Shown here piece by piece: positions 36,401 through 48,049 of a stretch of 64,000 nt of DNA; the first letter of the stretch is position 1; the number at the start of each line of letters is the position of its first letter. This DNA is from Sphagnum magellanicum (taxonomy: Eukaryota > Streptophyta > Sphagnopsida > Sphagnales > Sphagnaceae). Below the pieces are notes generated by a model. The model did not search any database, was not told where the DNA came from, and was given only the letters and a program-made list of their open reading frames with translations. Location of the stretch: contig CM038912.1 in NCBI GenBank assembly GCA_021904315.1, forward strand, positions 12,425,061-12,489,060. The letters are read 5' to 3'. A program made the translations under genes and the position numbers.

Positions 36401-39400
36401 ATACTGATCAAAAATAGTTCGAGTGTCAAGAAGAAACTCCTCCTCATTTTTGGAAGGAGAAAAACCAGCTTATACTCTAGGGCTCGAAGAAGAGTTCAAT
36501 CAGGTAAGACAGGAAAGTCAGGTGGTCAGATTTTAAGTGCAATTTACTCATCTATCCATAACTCTCATGAGTGTCAAGAAATCTACATACTTGTGATATG
36601 AAACAAGGACAAGGTGAAAAAATTCTCTTAGTTGAAGAAAGATTCCCAGGTAAGGACTGAAGAAGCAGGAAGAAGAAAGACACAAGGGAAGAACTAGAAA
36701 GAAAAGAACAACAAAACTAGTAATATGAACACCAGTGAGAGTCTCTCACTTGTTCAGGGACTGTCAACAGTAACATAGATTATACAGACTTATCTATCAC
36801 AACTTACCCACTGACCTCATCAGTCCCCTGCACTGGGTATAGGCCAGTGTAACCACTACCATGCATACTGAGATTCTGTCACAAGTCTGGAAGCAACAGG
36901 AAGACTCACCCATGATACTGGCTAACACCTAATATCACACAAGGGAAAACATAGAGAATAACACAGTGGGAAAAACCAAGAAACGAAAGAGGACACACAT
37001 TAAGAAGAAAGAACTAAATATAACAGACAAAAGGAAAAGACAAAATGAGGACAAAGTGGGCTTCAAAAAGCTCCCCACTTACAAGACTCTAGACAAACTC
37101 TTTCAAAAGACTCCAAACACTGAAATTCCAACAAGAAATTCCTCTTTATTGAGCAAGCCTCTAGTCCTCTTTAAGACAATCTTTAGAGGGTAGCCTTTAC
37201 TCCTCAGAAGGGCAATAAGACTGATCATCTGAGAAATGAAGAAAAATTTAGAACTACAAAACCTGAAGAATGTGTAAAACTGACTATTGATAATGCCCAA
37301 CTTAGCAGTAATAGAGATATTGGAAAGGACATGTGGCATACAGATAATGTCAAAAACCTTCATACTCTGGTTGACAACATCTATCGAAGACATTACAGGA
37401 AATGCACTGAGGACTTTGGTTTATTGCTAAATCCAAGAAGCTACAAGAGAAGCCATTAGAAGTACAATTTAACTCACAAGACATTTCATGGTATATGCTG
37501 CTGTGAAGAGAGTCTTTGTCCAGGTACACAAAACTCATGAAGTCATCTAACTCTACTCTATAACTTAACGAACATGGTATGGGTATTTTGTGCCCCAGGG
37601 TTCAATTGGGTAAGTGACAGATTGACGTGGACAAGAAATGGAAATTAATTGCTGCAAAAGTGGGATCTATCTTTTTTTAATATTGATAGGAATGCTAAAT
37701 GATATAATGATAGGAGAAGTATGGAGTACCTTGCTCAAATTCCTCACGAGCATTCTGTAGCTGCACCAAGATATGTGTGGTGTGTGAGTCTGCCTCCATT
37801 TTTTGAAGCTCTAGACCTAGATCTTTGGCATCAGAGTTCAGATCTTCAATTTCACCCCATCCGTCCTCCACTTCCCCATCATCCCTGTTTACATCAATGA
37901 AAGCCTTTCCAGATCTGTCACTAATGTTCATGGACCCTGGAGGCTCCATCAAATTTAGATCAGTTTCTGGAGCCCCAAAATCCAGATGCTTTGTGACTGA
38001 GGAAAGTGAATTTGACCTTCCCTCATGTTTTGGCATAAGAGTTTCTGATGTGGTTGAGTTCACTGATGAAATCTCACCTGCACATTATGCAGGCCAGAAT
38101 TGTGAGAAAATATGCTTGAAGGACACCTAGGAGATCATTCACTTAGACAAACACTTTAAGCAACTCTAAAGAATCATTAACTTGATTCATCTGTCAACTG
38201 GCTATATGCAATTATGCGTGAAGGGCATGTATCATACCAGAGTAGGAAGCAAGCCCGTAGTCATCTTCCAAACACTTTGAGTCAAATTCTGAGCTTGTAG
38301 TAGACCAATGCACCCCCTTATCAAACCCAGTAGGCCTAGCAAGCATAAACTCCATAGATCCTTGATTCCCATGGTGCATTCCAAGAATCCCATGTCTGTC
38401 CTTTGCCTCTTTCTCAAGCTCTGCTTTCTCCCCTTGTAGTCGTTCCAATTCCACCAACACTGGGTTTTTCTGAATTTTGGAAATCTCTTCATTGTCATTC
38501 TGTGCAGTAACACCTTTGCCACTTCCATTCCGTGCTTTGCATGAAAAGGTGCCTAAATCATCACCCAGGTCTTGGCATAGTTGCTCCAGGCGGGCAATGT
38601 CCCTTGACAGTGACCGCAGTTCTCGTTCAACACTGGCAGTCTTCAGTCGTGACTCTTCCACTTCTGAATCTTTAAGAGCTCTTTCATCTTCCTCCATTTC
38701 AGTGTACACTCGTTGCTCCAAAAAGTGTGATTCCAGTTTACGAGTTGCTCTGTCTAATGCAGCTCTTTCATGTGTGGCAAGGCTTTGAATCTGAGAAAGC
38801 TCTTGTTGAAGCTTTTTCAGAATACCTGGATCTTCCTTTATCACATTCTCTGCTGCCAATTCTTTTAGAGATTGCTGCATACAGAAACATCCCAAATTGA
38901 CATATGTTGGCTGCATTCTGAAAACCCCTAACTCTGAATTGCAACTTTGATCTAGAGAAAAACACAATATCATCAACAACAGCAAATATGGTTGTGACTT
39001 TTCTATCAGAACTTACCCACTAACTTCATCAGCTCCCTACATGGGGTGTAGGCCAATGTAAACCACTACCTGTGTACTGAGTTTCTTTAGCAAGTCCAGA
39101 AGCAATGGGAAGGCTCAGCCATGATACAGGCTAGCACACCCAATACCAAAGAAGGGAAAAACATAAAGGGAACAAACCACAAACAGAAGAGGAGGCAAAT
39201 GAGGAAGAAACAACAGAAAATAGCAGACAAAAAGGGATAAAAAATACAAATACCAAGGAGAGTGCAGAGACTGTGACACTGTACCTCTGAGTGATGAATG
39301 AAGCCTTCAGGACTTTTTTCTGCAGCAATTTCTGACACAGGTGAATTTTCTTTGGATAAATTCCTGGATTTGGGTTTTAGGGTGCCATATATTTCCTTGG

Positions 39401-39632
39401 AGATATGCTTCAATAGGAGTGACTCAAGAAGGGCAAGCTCCTCAACATGTCGTCGAAGCTCATGGCATTCTGCTTGCAGACGTCGTCCTTCTCTGCGGTG
39501 CTCTTGAGATGCTTGGAGCTTTCTGTGTCGCTGTTTCCGCATCTGTTGGAATGACGACACTGATGACAATGGGGATGATGGTGATGTCCCTTCTTCCCAT
39601 ACGTTTAGCGGCTCTGGCTCCGGCTCCACCAT
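33427..39632 (-). CDS. Long coiled-coil protein with a predicted C-terminal tail anchor
   Basis: Family not recognised. Exons: 39632-39285, 38874-38238, 38077-37730, 36052-33960 and 33609-33427; phases agree at every junction; about 1202 aa. The N-terminus is acidic/Pro/Ser-rich (VEPEPEPLNVWEEGTSP), then a basic coiled coil (about 30-100). Residues about 117-270 form a long coiled coil (LQQELSQIQSLATHERAALD). An acidic, disordered middle (about 445-1050) contains 53-residue tandem repeats. A second coiled coil ends in EKLQRAAEKRVNTLNDQ. The last exon continues IQDLEVICDVAQSIE and ends in a hydrophobic span (FMLWTIVQALLLWLSLLVWL) followed by a short tail, as in tail-anchored membrane proteins. 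If the last intron (33959-33610, donor CAG|GTGCTG) is retained, the frame stops at 33933 and the anchor is lost. Introns are 0.2-1.7 kb, two of them carrying a shared repeat. The ATG at 39632 is the first after an in-frame stop. Confidence 0.75.
34900..35640 (-). repeat. 159-bp in-frame tandem repeats in the coiled-coil gene
   Basis: The units encode about 53 residues with the core ISLQEPEAGN, GTVH-MD, PPDILALPPHR and QDEEGK. Two adjacent units are nearly identical: TGTGGAGGCAATGCTAAGAT starts at 35212 and again at 35371, 159 bp apart. More diverged units lie on both sides. Because the period is a multiple of three, copy-number change keeps the frame. Confidence 0.8.
36790..37010. repeat. Intronic interspersed repeat, copy A
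   Basis: Shares with 38990-39215 the ordered words ACTTACCCACTGAC, CATCAG, GGGTATAGGCCAGTGTAACC, ACTACC, AAGTC-GGAAGCAA, CCATGATAC-GGCTA and AGGGAAAA-ACATA. Likely a SINE- or MITE-type element. Confidence 0.65.
38990..39215. repeat. Intronic interspersed repeat, copy B
   Basis: Same orientation and order of landmarks as 36790-37010, in the first intron of the coiled-coil gene. A shorter related piece (CCTACTGACCTCATCACCTCC, GGGTGTAG) sits near 43560-43610 in an invertase intron. Confidence 0.65.
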
Positions 39633-39718
39633 AGCCAAAAAAAATTTCACCTTTCACTCTCTGTCTCTTCTAGCAATCACGTTGGCACCAGTAATCTATG
39701 CCAAAGTCTTCCTCTGCT

Positions 39719-40025
39719 CATTATCTTGGGTCCCCCCGAAACATGCAGAGTTTTGAACGATCCAGAAAAAGAATAAACAGAACAAAAATCCCGATGAACG
39801 AAACAGGGACAACTATTCCGCTGATTCTTCGGTTCCTGAAGAAAGAGCTGATGTCTCGCTTTGGGATTTGCGGCTGTAGAACCGCAGCTGCCTTTGCTCC
39901 AAAATTGCGCTCCTCAAGGCGCTTCTCAGTGCCGCTCTCCTCGAGAGCTGCGAATCCCTTTTGAAAGGGAATCGAGGGAAACACTTGCAGTTGCCACGAC
40001 CGTAATCCCTTAAGACCTTTTGCAG
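39719..40025 (-). other. ATG-less open frame with a membrane-like segment
   Basis: Upstream of the coiled-coil gene the minus strand is open for about 100 codons: a charged part (EKRLEERNFGAKAAA, KRDISSFFRNRR) then a hydrophobic stretch (GIVVPVSFIGIFVLFILFL) and a stop. No upstream ATG is in frame. It may be a decayed exon, an alternative 5' exon, or chance in the GC-richer leader. Confidence 0.25.
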
Positions 40026-40604
40026 GAAATCAAACCGAAGAACCTGAAAACCATATGAAACCTGATCTAGCCTGCACCTGATTAGCCAACAGCAAACCTC
40101 CTCCTTTTGCTAAATCTTCCTCCCATAGGTTTTATTTCCAACTTCCTCTCTCTTTGCTCTCCAAACTGAAGAAGATCTATAATATCGCTTCTCTCAAACT
40201 TCTCAAACTGTAGAAGAGAACGATATGCACACTTATTTTCATTGAAATTTGGAGCCCATGTTTAAAGCTACACTCGTCCTGACGCGCTGAAATCGCGATT
40301 GCAATCGAGAATCTGGAACCGCAGACATAGTCTGCACGTGGCAGGTCCACAGATCAGATGGAAGACATCAGGGTTAGGGTTTGAAGCGAGCAAAACGCGA
40401 CGAGTGTGCACAGTTTTCTTTCGTTTTTTGCATCTCGGAAGCTTCTTGGGCGAACATGGAGACGATGAATTTGTTTTCTTTTTTGGTGCAATTCATTGAA
40501 GGACTGGACCTCATATCCACAAAGTTTATTTCAAAGCTCTACAGGACGTTTGAGCTGAAGAGGAAGTTACTTCTATGGTATTCGAAAGTGGTCTGAACGC
40601 GAGA

Positions 40605-40751
40605 ATGATGGCGTCGACTTTATCTCCTGGTCTTGGCCGGAAGCCAAAGAAAGTATTGAAGACCCCCACGGATTCGACGGAGCTGGTGGCATCTTTTGGC
40701 ACACTCTCCACTTTCTATACAGAGAACAATTTGCATCATCACCTTTGGTAG
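40605..40751 (+). pseudogene. COG6: Truncated COG6-like N-terminal exon
   Basis: The 48-codon frame (too short to be a complete gene) reads MMASTLSPGLGRKPKKVL and then TD-x3-LVAS, LSTFYTEN. This matches the start of plant COG6, a subunit of the conserved oligomeric Golgi tethering complex (family pattern MAS-L-PG, RK-KKVL, TD, L-AS, LSTFY-N). The homology stops at a TAG after TENNLHHHLW, where the real protein continues with an Arg-rich stretch. The remaining 600-plus residues are absent downstream. It lies divergent to the coiled-coil gene and is most simply a captured or duplicated gene fragment. Confidence 0.6.
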
Positions 40752-40754
40752 ACT

Positions 40755-42841
40755 CAGGAGTGGAAGTCACAGAAAGTCCGTGAGCTGAAATCGTGCTCAA
40801 GGAAGAGGACCAGGACGATGGAAAGTCAGTGGTTGAAGCTGATGGGATGTCCACCTGTGGTGTTCTCAGAGTCACTGAGAAGCACAAGTAGGTGATAAGC
40901 TGATTGTCTTCCAACTGGAGCAGAAATTGTACTTTGATTTAAGTGAACTTCGGCATCTCATGAAGCCATCCCAAGAGCATGTTTTCAAGGGCATGCGAAC
41001 ATGAGAGGAGATGCATGAATGATGATTTATGAATCTCTTATTGGGTTGAGGAAGGTTATCTAGGGAAATTTGGAGGGATTCAAGTGGGGGTCAGAAAGTT
41101 GGGGAGAGGTCAAGATGATGTGAGGTGTAACTCACACACAGGCTGGGATGGAGGTCATTGAAACTACTCATGCTTGTAAGAGTATATGGGAGGGGTGGTG
41201 TTCAGCATGTGATATGCAAAATTCTGTTGGGGAGAGTTGAATGACACCGGTATAGGTGGGAGGATGGTGGGATTGGAGTGTGGGTAGATATGGTAGAAAT
41301 GGTACAAAATTCCATCATCTCTCATGAGGTTGTTTGAACCTGCCATAAAGTGCAGAATCATTTCTGCTATCAGCTGCTTTTTGTTGATAGTTTAACTTTG
41401 CACAAAGAGTGATGATATTTGCTCACAGGTTGTAGAAATGTGCCAAATATGACCAGTGAATTACTCCTTCCTTCGACATTCCCACAGGCAAACAATGCGG
41501 TAGATAGTATAAAGTGCAGCCAATTATGTTTTCACACCTCAAATCCAAAGATATTGTGTATAAATACATAGTTCCACCTATATCAGTGGAAGTCGCTGTC
41601 ACTGTAATTGTGATCTCAGGCTGGATAGCCAATCCAGTGCTGCCTCATGATGTTAAACAGCACCTTCAAGCTCTTCACTTACAACTATTGTTAGTGAAGG
41701 GGAGCTGATTTCCCCTACATGAGCATCACCTAGGCAATTATGGCTCAAAAACCAAGTATGCAAGGTCAACATAGGAATCATCATGCAAAAAAGATTGTTA
41801 GGGACGATGCAATTGCTGAACAGATGCTGTGCAATTTAATGACTTCCCACAACCCCATAAGGTGCACAAGGAACAGATATGTAGCCAGTTCACAGGGTAT
41901 ATGTTCCACGCCACAAGACACCACAAAAGGAGATGCTTACCTTAGGGATTATGCAAACACCCAGTCACTTTCAATTTGGACATGGACAAGAGCAACATCT
42001 GCACATCAGCAAAGTACATGGACCTAGGAAATAGATGTGAGAACACTGACAAACTCTTCTAGGTTGAAAGAGCCAGCAATGAATAGATGTGGCAACAACA
42101 TAATGGTATAGTCCCACAGGAAGATGACATTTCAAATTTTCCTGGCAAGGGCAGGCTACCTAGCAGAGTCCTTATTATCTACAGCTATTCCTGGCTCTTA
42201 TCTATTTCCACATGGCCCTCCAATTTTCTTGTTTCACCATTGTACACCATCAGTTATGATGTGCATCTTTTCTCTCTTCCCTGTTGAATTGAAGAGATTG
42301 ACATGTTTTCAATCTAGCAGAAGCAGGCAGTGCACCTTTTGGAAGCTCAAACCTTGTTACAATTTGAGATGCATCAACCTCAGGAATGTAAGAGATTGAC
42401 ATGTGATGATTATGTCTTCTTTCCCAACACCACTGCCAGCCCATATCTCAAAGAAGAAAGCTCCACCAAAGGCATCCTTAGACCATCCCCAGCTCTCAAA
42501 CAGATCCTTGGGGTTTCTGAATCATTGTTATAGTTACACTTCTTTCTTCATTTAATTCCCATATTCAAAGAAAAACTAAAAAGTGCTTGTCCACTGAAGT
42601 CTCTCAGACCAGAAGATGGGTCTACAAGGTAGCCCATCCCTCTCCCACCTCCAACCGCAGATTCTCACCCACCTATTAGAAATCCAGGAAAGTCATGATT
42701 GTGAAGTTATTCCTTGGCCAAGTGATTAGGAAAGAATAGCATGCAAGAATCCTCTCTGCCTCACTCCCCCAGCTTGTCCAGCAATAAAATCTTGAGGTCC
42801 CTATCTTCATGCGTGTCAAAAGTGAGAATTTTCTTTGCATC
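40755..42841. other. Intergenic DNA between the COG6 fragment and the invertase gene
   Basis: Short frames on both strands, none recognisable. An acidic plus-strand frame right after the fragment (KEEDQDDGKSVVEADGMS) could be more decayed exon material. Confidence 0.35.
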
Positions 42842-45800
42842 TTATGCTGTCCATGATGCTGATCTAGTGAGACCTGGCTTCATCATCTTCTTATCTTCCT
42901 CCAAACCAATCATCCCCAAATGTGAGGGGTCTTCCAGCATCATTTTTGCAACCAGGTAACCAGCAATAGACCATGTCTGGAATTTACGAGCCTGCTTGCC
43001 AATATAACGGCCCAGCTTTCCATCGTAATACTCTGGCCATCCGTCCTTCGACAGCCTTTTTTCTACCTGCTCAATTGCTCGTCTTGCAATTTGAGGCCTA
43101 CCTGTCTTTATGCATGCTGCTGTCAACATCCACAAAAGAACTGCAACACCAATGAAAATATACATTAGCAATGTTGTCCACTCATATTATGAAAATGTGA
43201 AAGACAATATTGTTTTGGCAGGAAATACATTCTGCAAGTGGTTACATAGAGATTGAGAGAAGTAAAGCTCAATCATGGCACATTTTGATCAGGTCAAAGC
43301 AACCCTCTTGACTGGAGATAACATTTTGCCTGAATGTGGGAATCCAGCAGATCCAAACACATGTACCAATTTGATATCCTCCACACCAACTTGTATACAT
43401 ATCAATAAGATTGTAGAGAGAACTCCACAAAACTGTAAGATGTGTCAGTTCTAGCCAAACTGAAACAAACAGAACAAGAATGAGTGTGGTCACAACCTCA
43501 TGAGTGTCACTCACAAAGTATCAGCTCATCACCTTCATCAGAAAGGACAGTGGGTAGATGTCATTACTCCCTACTGACCTCATCACCTCCAAATAGTGGG
43601 TGTAGAAAAGTTATCTTCACATAACATTGTTAAGTGCAGAGACCAAAAGAATCCAGTTCATTGTAAGTGGGAATGCTTCTAGCATGGCAATAAACAAGGG
43701 TAAGGCAGGCCATGGCTTCATTTTCTGTTTTGTGAGTCAAAGTGAAGAATGGTTTTCAGTCACAGGGCATTGCTTCAGTTCCAACCATATGTCAGACACT
43801 TTTACCTGGCCAAGAGCCTGCATTATGGTAGCTCCATCTGGTATTCTTTGGATCGCACCCTGTCACTATGCGCCATTCATGTCCCTCTAGAGCAGGGTAT
43901 GACACCTTCAGAGGCATATCACCCACAAGCTCTTCCCAACGCGCCTCAAATAGATCCATGATAGCAGAAGCTTGCTCTGGGGTTGCAAGGGAGGAGAGAA
44001 TAGCCATGCAATTGCCTATAGCAAACCACCGGAAGTCCATTCGAGCAGGGCTCACATTCCCAATAAAATAACCACCCTTGATTGGCATAAAGTCAAAAAC
44101 CCAATCAGGGATAGAATCTGGAATGACATTAAATTTGTTGACAGCAGTGTGTGAATACTCTTCTGTTTTGTAACGGTAAATATTATTGAGCTGGGTGTGG
44201 TCAAGCCAGAAGTATGCACGCATGTGGAAGCTGAGTGCATGCAACCGTTTATCAATTCGCTCCAAAAGATCTCTACCCTCTCCTTCTGGTTTTAGCAGAC
44301 TTTTAGCAGATCGCAGAGCCATGAAGAACAGTGATTGTATCTCGATTGGATACCCATAGATACCCTGTGCAAAATATCATTCCATAGCCACCAAAATTTC
44401 TACCTCAAGATGCATATAAATTATTGTGGAGGACAAATGAAATTGTCAAAGATGAAACAACTCAATTGATACATAAGTAAAAGAAGCAATATTCAAATAT
44501 TTTAGTTTACTCCTCAATAACAGGGAAGCATCCAAACTGCATACCATCCGCCGATCTGTCATGCAGCATCCATCAGCACAGAGGAGAGTTGGAAATGTGT
44601 CAAAACCATCTGAAAGGCATAGTGTCAGAATAAGTCTCATGCCTCGTTGACAGTCTGGCATGTCAGCCAAGCTATGGTCTCCTGTTGACTTTGTATAAGC
44701 CCGAAGAAGAATGATCCACCAAAATCCTGAGTCTACAGGGGCCACCCTACCAATTGCACTCTCCCCAAAATCGGCAATCATTGTATCAGTCTTGCGAACA
44801 GGGTCATGAAGCACCTGAAACAAGATATTATTTGAACCAGTCAAAACCTCACAGTCCATACATGAAAGCTGAGATTCTTGAAACTTGATGAACTAACGAA
44901 CACAGATCAGGACCTGATCAAGATGCAACAATCTACTGTGACTGCCACCATCACAAGAGAGAAAACATTATGGTGATCAAAACAACCTTGAAACTGGCTG
45001 GCATGACTCCTTCACCAAGAGTGAAACAGTCAATGCGTTTCTCAATGGACTGAAGCCGTAGGGTCTTCAACAAGAAATTCTTCACAATCTCAGGTTCCCC
45101 ATTCATGAGAAATGCAAGGGCACTGGGAACAAAATCCCTCACAAACACCTGCACTTACAGATACACCATTTCACTGGTCAACAGCTTTGACAAACATAAA
45201 TACAGTGTCTATTTCTGCAACCCCTGTCTTCAATTGACAAAACAACCGGAAGTATTGTAACAGAACCCTACTGCTTCTTTCTTTCAAATCATAAATTATA
45301 AAGTGGTCTTCTCTCCAAGGAGGTCCAGAGTGCAAAACAAATATATCACTTATGTGTGCATGGAATCTACACTAGCATTTCATTTGTAGAGAGATGATAG
45401 ATCAGATCTATTAGGTCAGTTCTTCAAAACTCCAATGCCAGAATGTTCTCAGCTTGAGAAGAGGCTACCACTTTTCAGAAAAGTTTTTCCTTCCCCTCTT
45501 CCCGGGAATGACAATCTGAGAAGCAATGTCAATAAGTTTTCCTTTGCAGCATGCCATAGAGTTTTAACATGAGATCTTACACAAACAACAACAGACAAGG
45601 AATATAAGTGGAAGATGAGCTTTGAACGACCCTGAGAAAGACCTACTATGACAATATTTTTGCAGTGCAAAGGCAATTTGAGAAGCACTGTCTTCGATAA
45701 TTTCTCATTTACAGCATGCCAAAAAGCTTGCCACATGCAATCTTACACTGTAACTAACCGTCAACACTCAGCTGAGAGACAACAATAGAAGTGGAAGATG

Positions 45801-46630
45801 AGGTTTGCATCATCCTGAGGAAGATCAACCACCACAATGTGTTTGGGGGGCAAGGGAATTTTTGAGAAGCACTTAGATCTTCAGAAATTGTCCATTTGCA
45901 GCATGCCAAGGAGTTTGCACATGCATTTTTACACAATCAACCATCCACATGAATTCCACTGACAGACAAGGAATAGAAGTAGAAGATCAACTTTGCATCA
46001 TCCTGAGGAAGACCAACCACCACAATTTGGCTTGGAAGTTTGGGGCATTTTCCTGAGAGAAAAGCTCCTGTGACTACTGAACGAGCTCTTCTTCTACAAA
46101 AAGGTGGTCCAACAATCTCAAGGAACGGGAGCAGTAATCGCGATGTTGGGAAGTCAGCGTACCTGGTTGTAGTTGAGCGATTCTTCCGTAGGATCCATGG
46201 CAGCAATGGTCCCAACAGGCTTGGCCCGGAAATACACCAACGATCTCCTAAGAGCTTCCCATGCGTCTGCAATCATTGGGTGCGGTTCAAAGGAGGGATG
46301 ATCCTGCGGAGTGCCAGCGGACGATCGAATGCTGGGCGATAGCAACGCTTCCAGGCACTCGGAGCTCTTGACACTCTCCAATGTCCTTGGGGCCCGAGGC
46401 GAAGCTAGACCGGAAGAGATGATCTCACTGAGAGACCTTTCATCCAGAGTCCTGCTGGTATTGATCGGAGCGATGATCGGTATCGGGATCGAACGAGTAG
46501 TCACCTCAAGAAACTTGGTGAAATCGATGCCATTGTCCGCTGCATTGTAGTAGCCGTCATTGGTGCTTCCGAGAGCCTCCGGCGAGGTGTCCACGGACAA
46601 GGAGTTCAAAGAATACATGTCCAGAGGCAT
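42842..46630 (-). CDS. CINV: Alkaline/neutral invertase, GH100, cytosolic beta clade
   Basis: Five exons: 46630-46163, 45148-44987, 44814-44545, 44364-43806 and 43140-42842, giving 585 aa; all junctions are in phase. The enzyme splits sucrose into glucose and fructose at neutral pH. The N-terminus is variable ([14 protein letters not shown]) without an evident transit peptide. The catalytic domain begins near [18 protein letters not shown] (about 125). Conserved blocks: [52 protein letters not shown] (general-acid Asp near 238), [45 protein letters not shown] and [20 protein letters not shown] (catalytic Glu in the EGHEW region, about 460-464). The C-terminus ends RSASWTA, matching the phosphoserine/14-3-3 site known for Arabidopsis CINV1. 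Lack of a transit peptide and the motif pattern favour the cytosolic clade. Confidence 0.95.
45460..46060. repeat. Three to four diverged ~165-190 bp tandem units in invertase intron 1
   Basis: The word AGCATGCCA starts at 45548, 45713 and 45900. Each unit also has TGAGAAGCA, GGAA(T)A-AAGT-GAAGATGA and a CATCCTGAGGAAGA-CAACCACCACAAT-like end. The array fills most of the first intron. Confidence 0.75.
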
Positions 46631-46646
46631 TTTGTTCCTTCTTATG

Positions 46647-46648
<2 letters not shown>

Positions 46649-46706
<58 letters not shown>
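46649..46706. repeat. (TC)29 tract in the invertase 5' leader
   Basis: A perfect run of TC on the plus strand, hence (GA)n in the presumed 5' UTR of the minus-strand gene, ending 18 bp upstream of the ATG. GA-rich leaders are bound by plant BPC/GAGA-type factors; that is only a possibility here. Confidence 0.9.
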
Positions 46707-46709
<3 letters not shown>

Positions 46710-46899
46710 AGTGGATGTGCTTCACACTTGCCGATCGAGGCACAAGAAATTCTGACTCCGAAACAAGATCGATCGGATTCTCTCGAACTCCTTGCAATTC
46801 TTGGTCTTCTTGCAGAAAATATATCGACTCTTGGCTACTTCCAACCAGTTTTGTCTGCACATTCAGTCGGCATTCCGCTCTGTCAACAACCTTAAGGTC

Positions 46900-46905
46900 T
46901 TTATA
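46900..46905 (-). promoter_or_regulatory. TATA box of the invertase gene
   Basis: The minus strand reads GCATATAAAG about 270 bp upstream of the ATG, next to an RY-like GCATGCAT. It would place the transcription start near 46870 and the (GA)n tract in the leader. Confidence 0.45.
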
Positions 46906-46909
46906 TGCA

Positions 46910-48045
46910 TGCACGCGTCCCGATCTTAAACTGGCTGCCAGGGGTCGATCAACTTCTTTTGCGGTAGGACTCTTCCTTCCTTCCTTCCTGCTCCCTCCGT
47001 CACTTGGCCGCGTGATCAAACAAAGTATATACTTCTGTGCTTCACAAGCGTCCTAATGGAGATGTGCTGTCCAATCTTGGCTTCCACATGCACACACACA
47101 GAAGCCACCAAAGAAAAGTGGCCAGTGGATCGGGATTCGTGAAATTTGAATGGGGGAAGGTGTACAGACTGAAAGACCAACGTCTTCGACTGCCTACAAG
47201 GACATGTAATTGATGCGCGGGAGAGAGATAGAGAGAGAGCTGTATGGTGCGCACCCAATTGCCAAGAGCAACGAAAACCCAGGCCCAGACAGAATCAGAA
47301 TTGATCCCAAAGAAAAACACACCCAGGCACTAGAGCAGTTACAAGGCACAGACGACGACTCGTAGTTTCAGAGATGGAGAAAACGGACCAGATCTTGCCA
47401 GATGCACGTTTCCCCTTTCCTTTCCTTCCAGGAGACTCATCTACGAGTCTCTACGGGTCTCTCTACAAAGAGTCCAAGGATGGCCGCAAGCTGGATCTCT
47501 CAGAGAAGAGTCTTCTCAAGAATGATAACGACAATCGGCACAACTACACACATTTGAAAAATCTACCCCAAAAATTTAAGGGGGAGAACACAAGAATCTG
47601 AGTATGGCGTGCAAATGAATAAAGCGGAGACACGTAAACACGGTACTGGATCCACAAAGTAACAGAGCTTCCGCCCAGATATGGAAATGGAACAACAACA
47701 AGGGACTACGACGACGACAGCAAGAGGAAAAAAGAGAGGTCAAATGCGAGAGCAATGCAGACCCATCGATGCGAGACGGAAGAAAGAAAGAAAAGGATCC
47801 AGTTGAGGAGGAGCTTTATAGCAAGCAAGAGAGTAGAGATCCAGTAGATTGTGGCGAGAAACAGCGAGAGAAACAGCGCAGAGCTTGACGGCCCTGGTGC
47901 GCAGGCAGGCAACCGCGCTGCAAGCAAGCAAGCAGGCGGGGCCCCCGGGCAGGGGGGCAGGCAAGCGACGCGCTTGTCAGTGGGACCCAAACCCTAAAAG
48001 AGTTGGGTTGACTATTGTAAGTAATAAAAACTTAGAACTGAGTTA
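46910..48045. other. Upstream region of the invertase gene, CpG- and GGCA-rich
   Basis: Contains a (GA)n run near 47220-47239 and a G+C-rich GGCA/GCAAGCAAGCA stretch at about 47895-47975. A 75-codon plus-strand frame at 47374-47601 has no recognisable domain. Confidence 0.4.
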
Positions 48046-48049
48046 GTGA

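Noticed and set aside
39341..39634. Long plus-strand frames opposite exon 1 of the coiled-coil gene
   Set aside because: They overlap a well-supported exon on the other strand and have no recognisable protein features.
46715..47056. Overlapping plus- and minus-strand frames upstream of the invertase ATG
   Set aside because: They lie in the promoter/leader region beside the TATA box and lack any domain.
47374..47601. 75-codon plus-strand frame upstream of the invertase gene
   Set aside because: It starts with a good ATG and is charged, but has no known domain and no visible continuation; kept only as a note.
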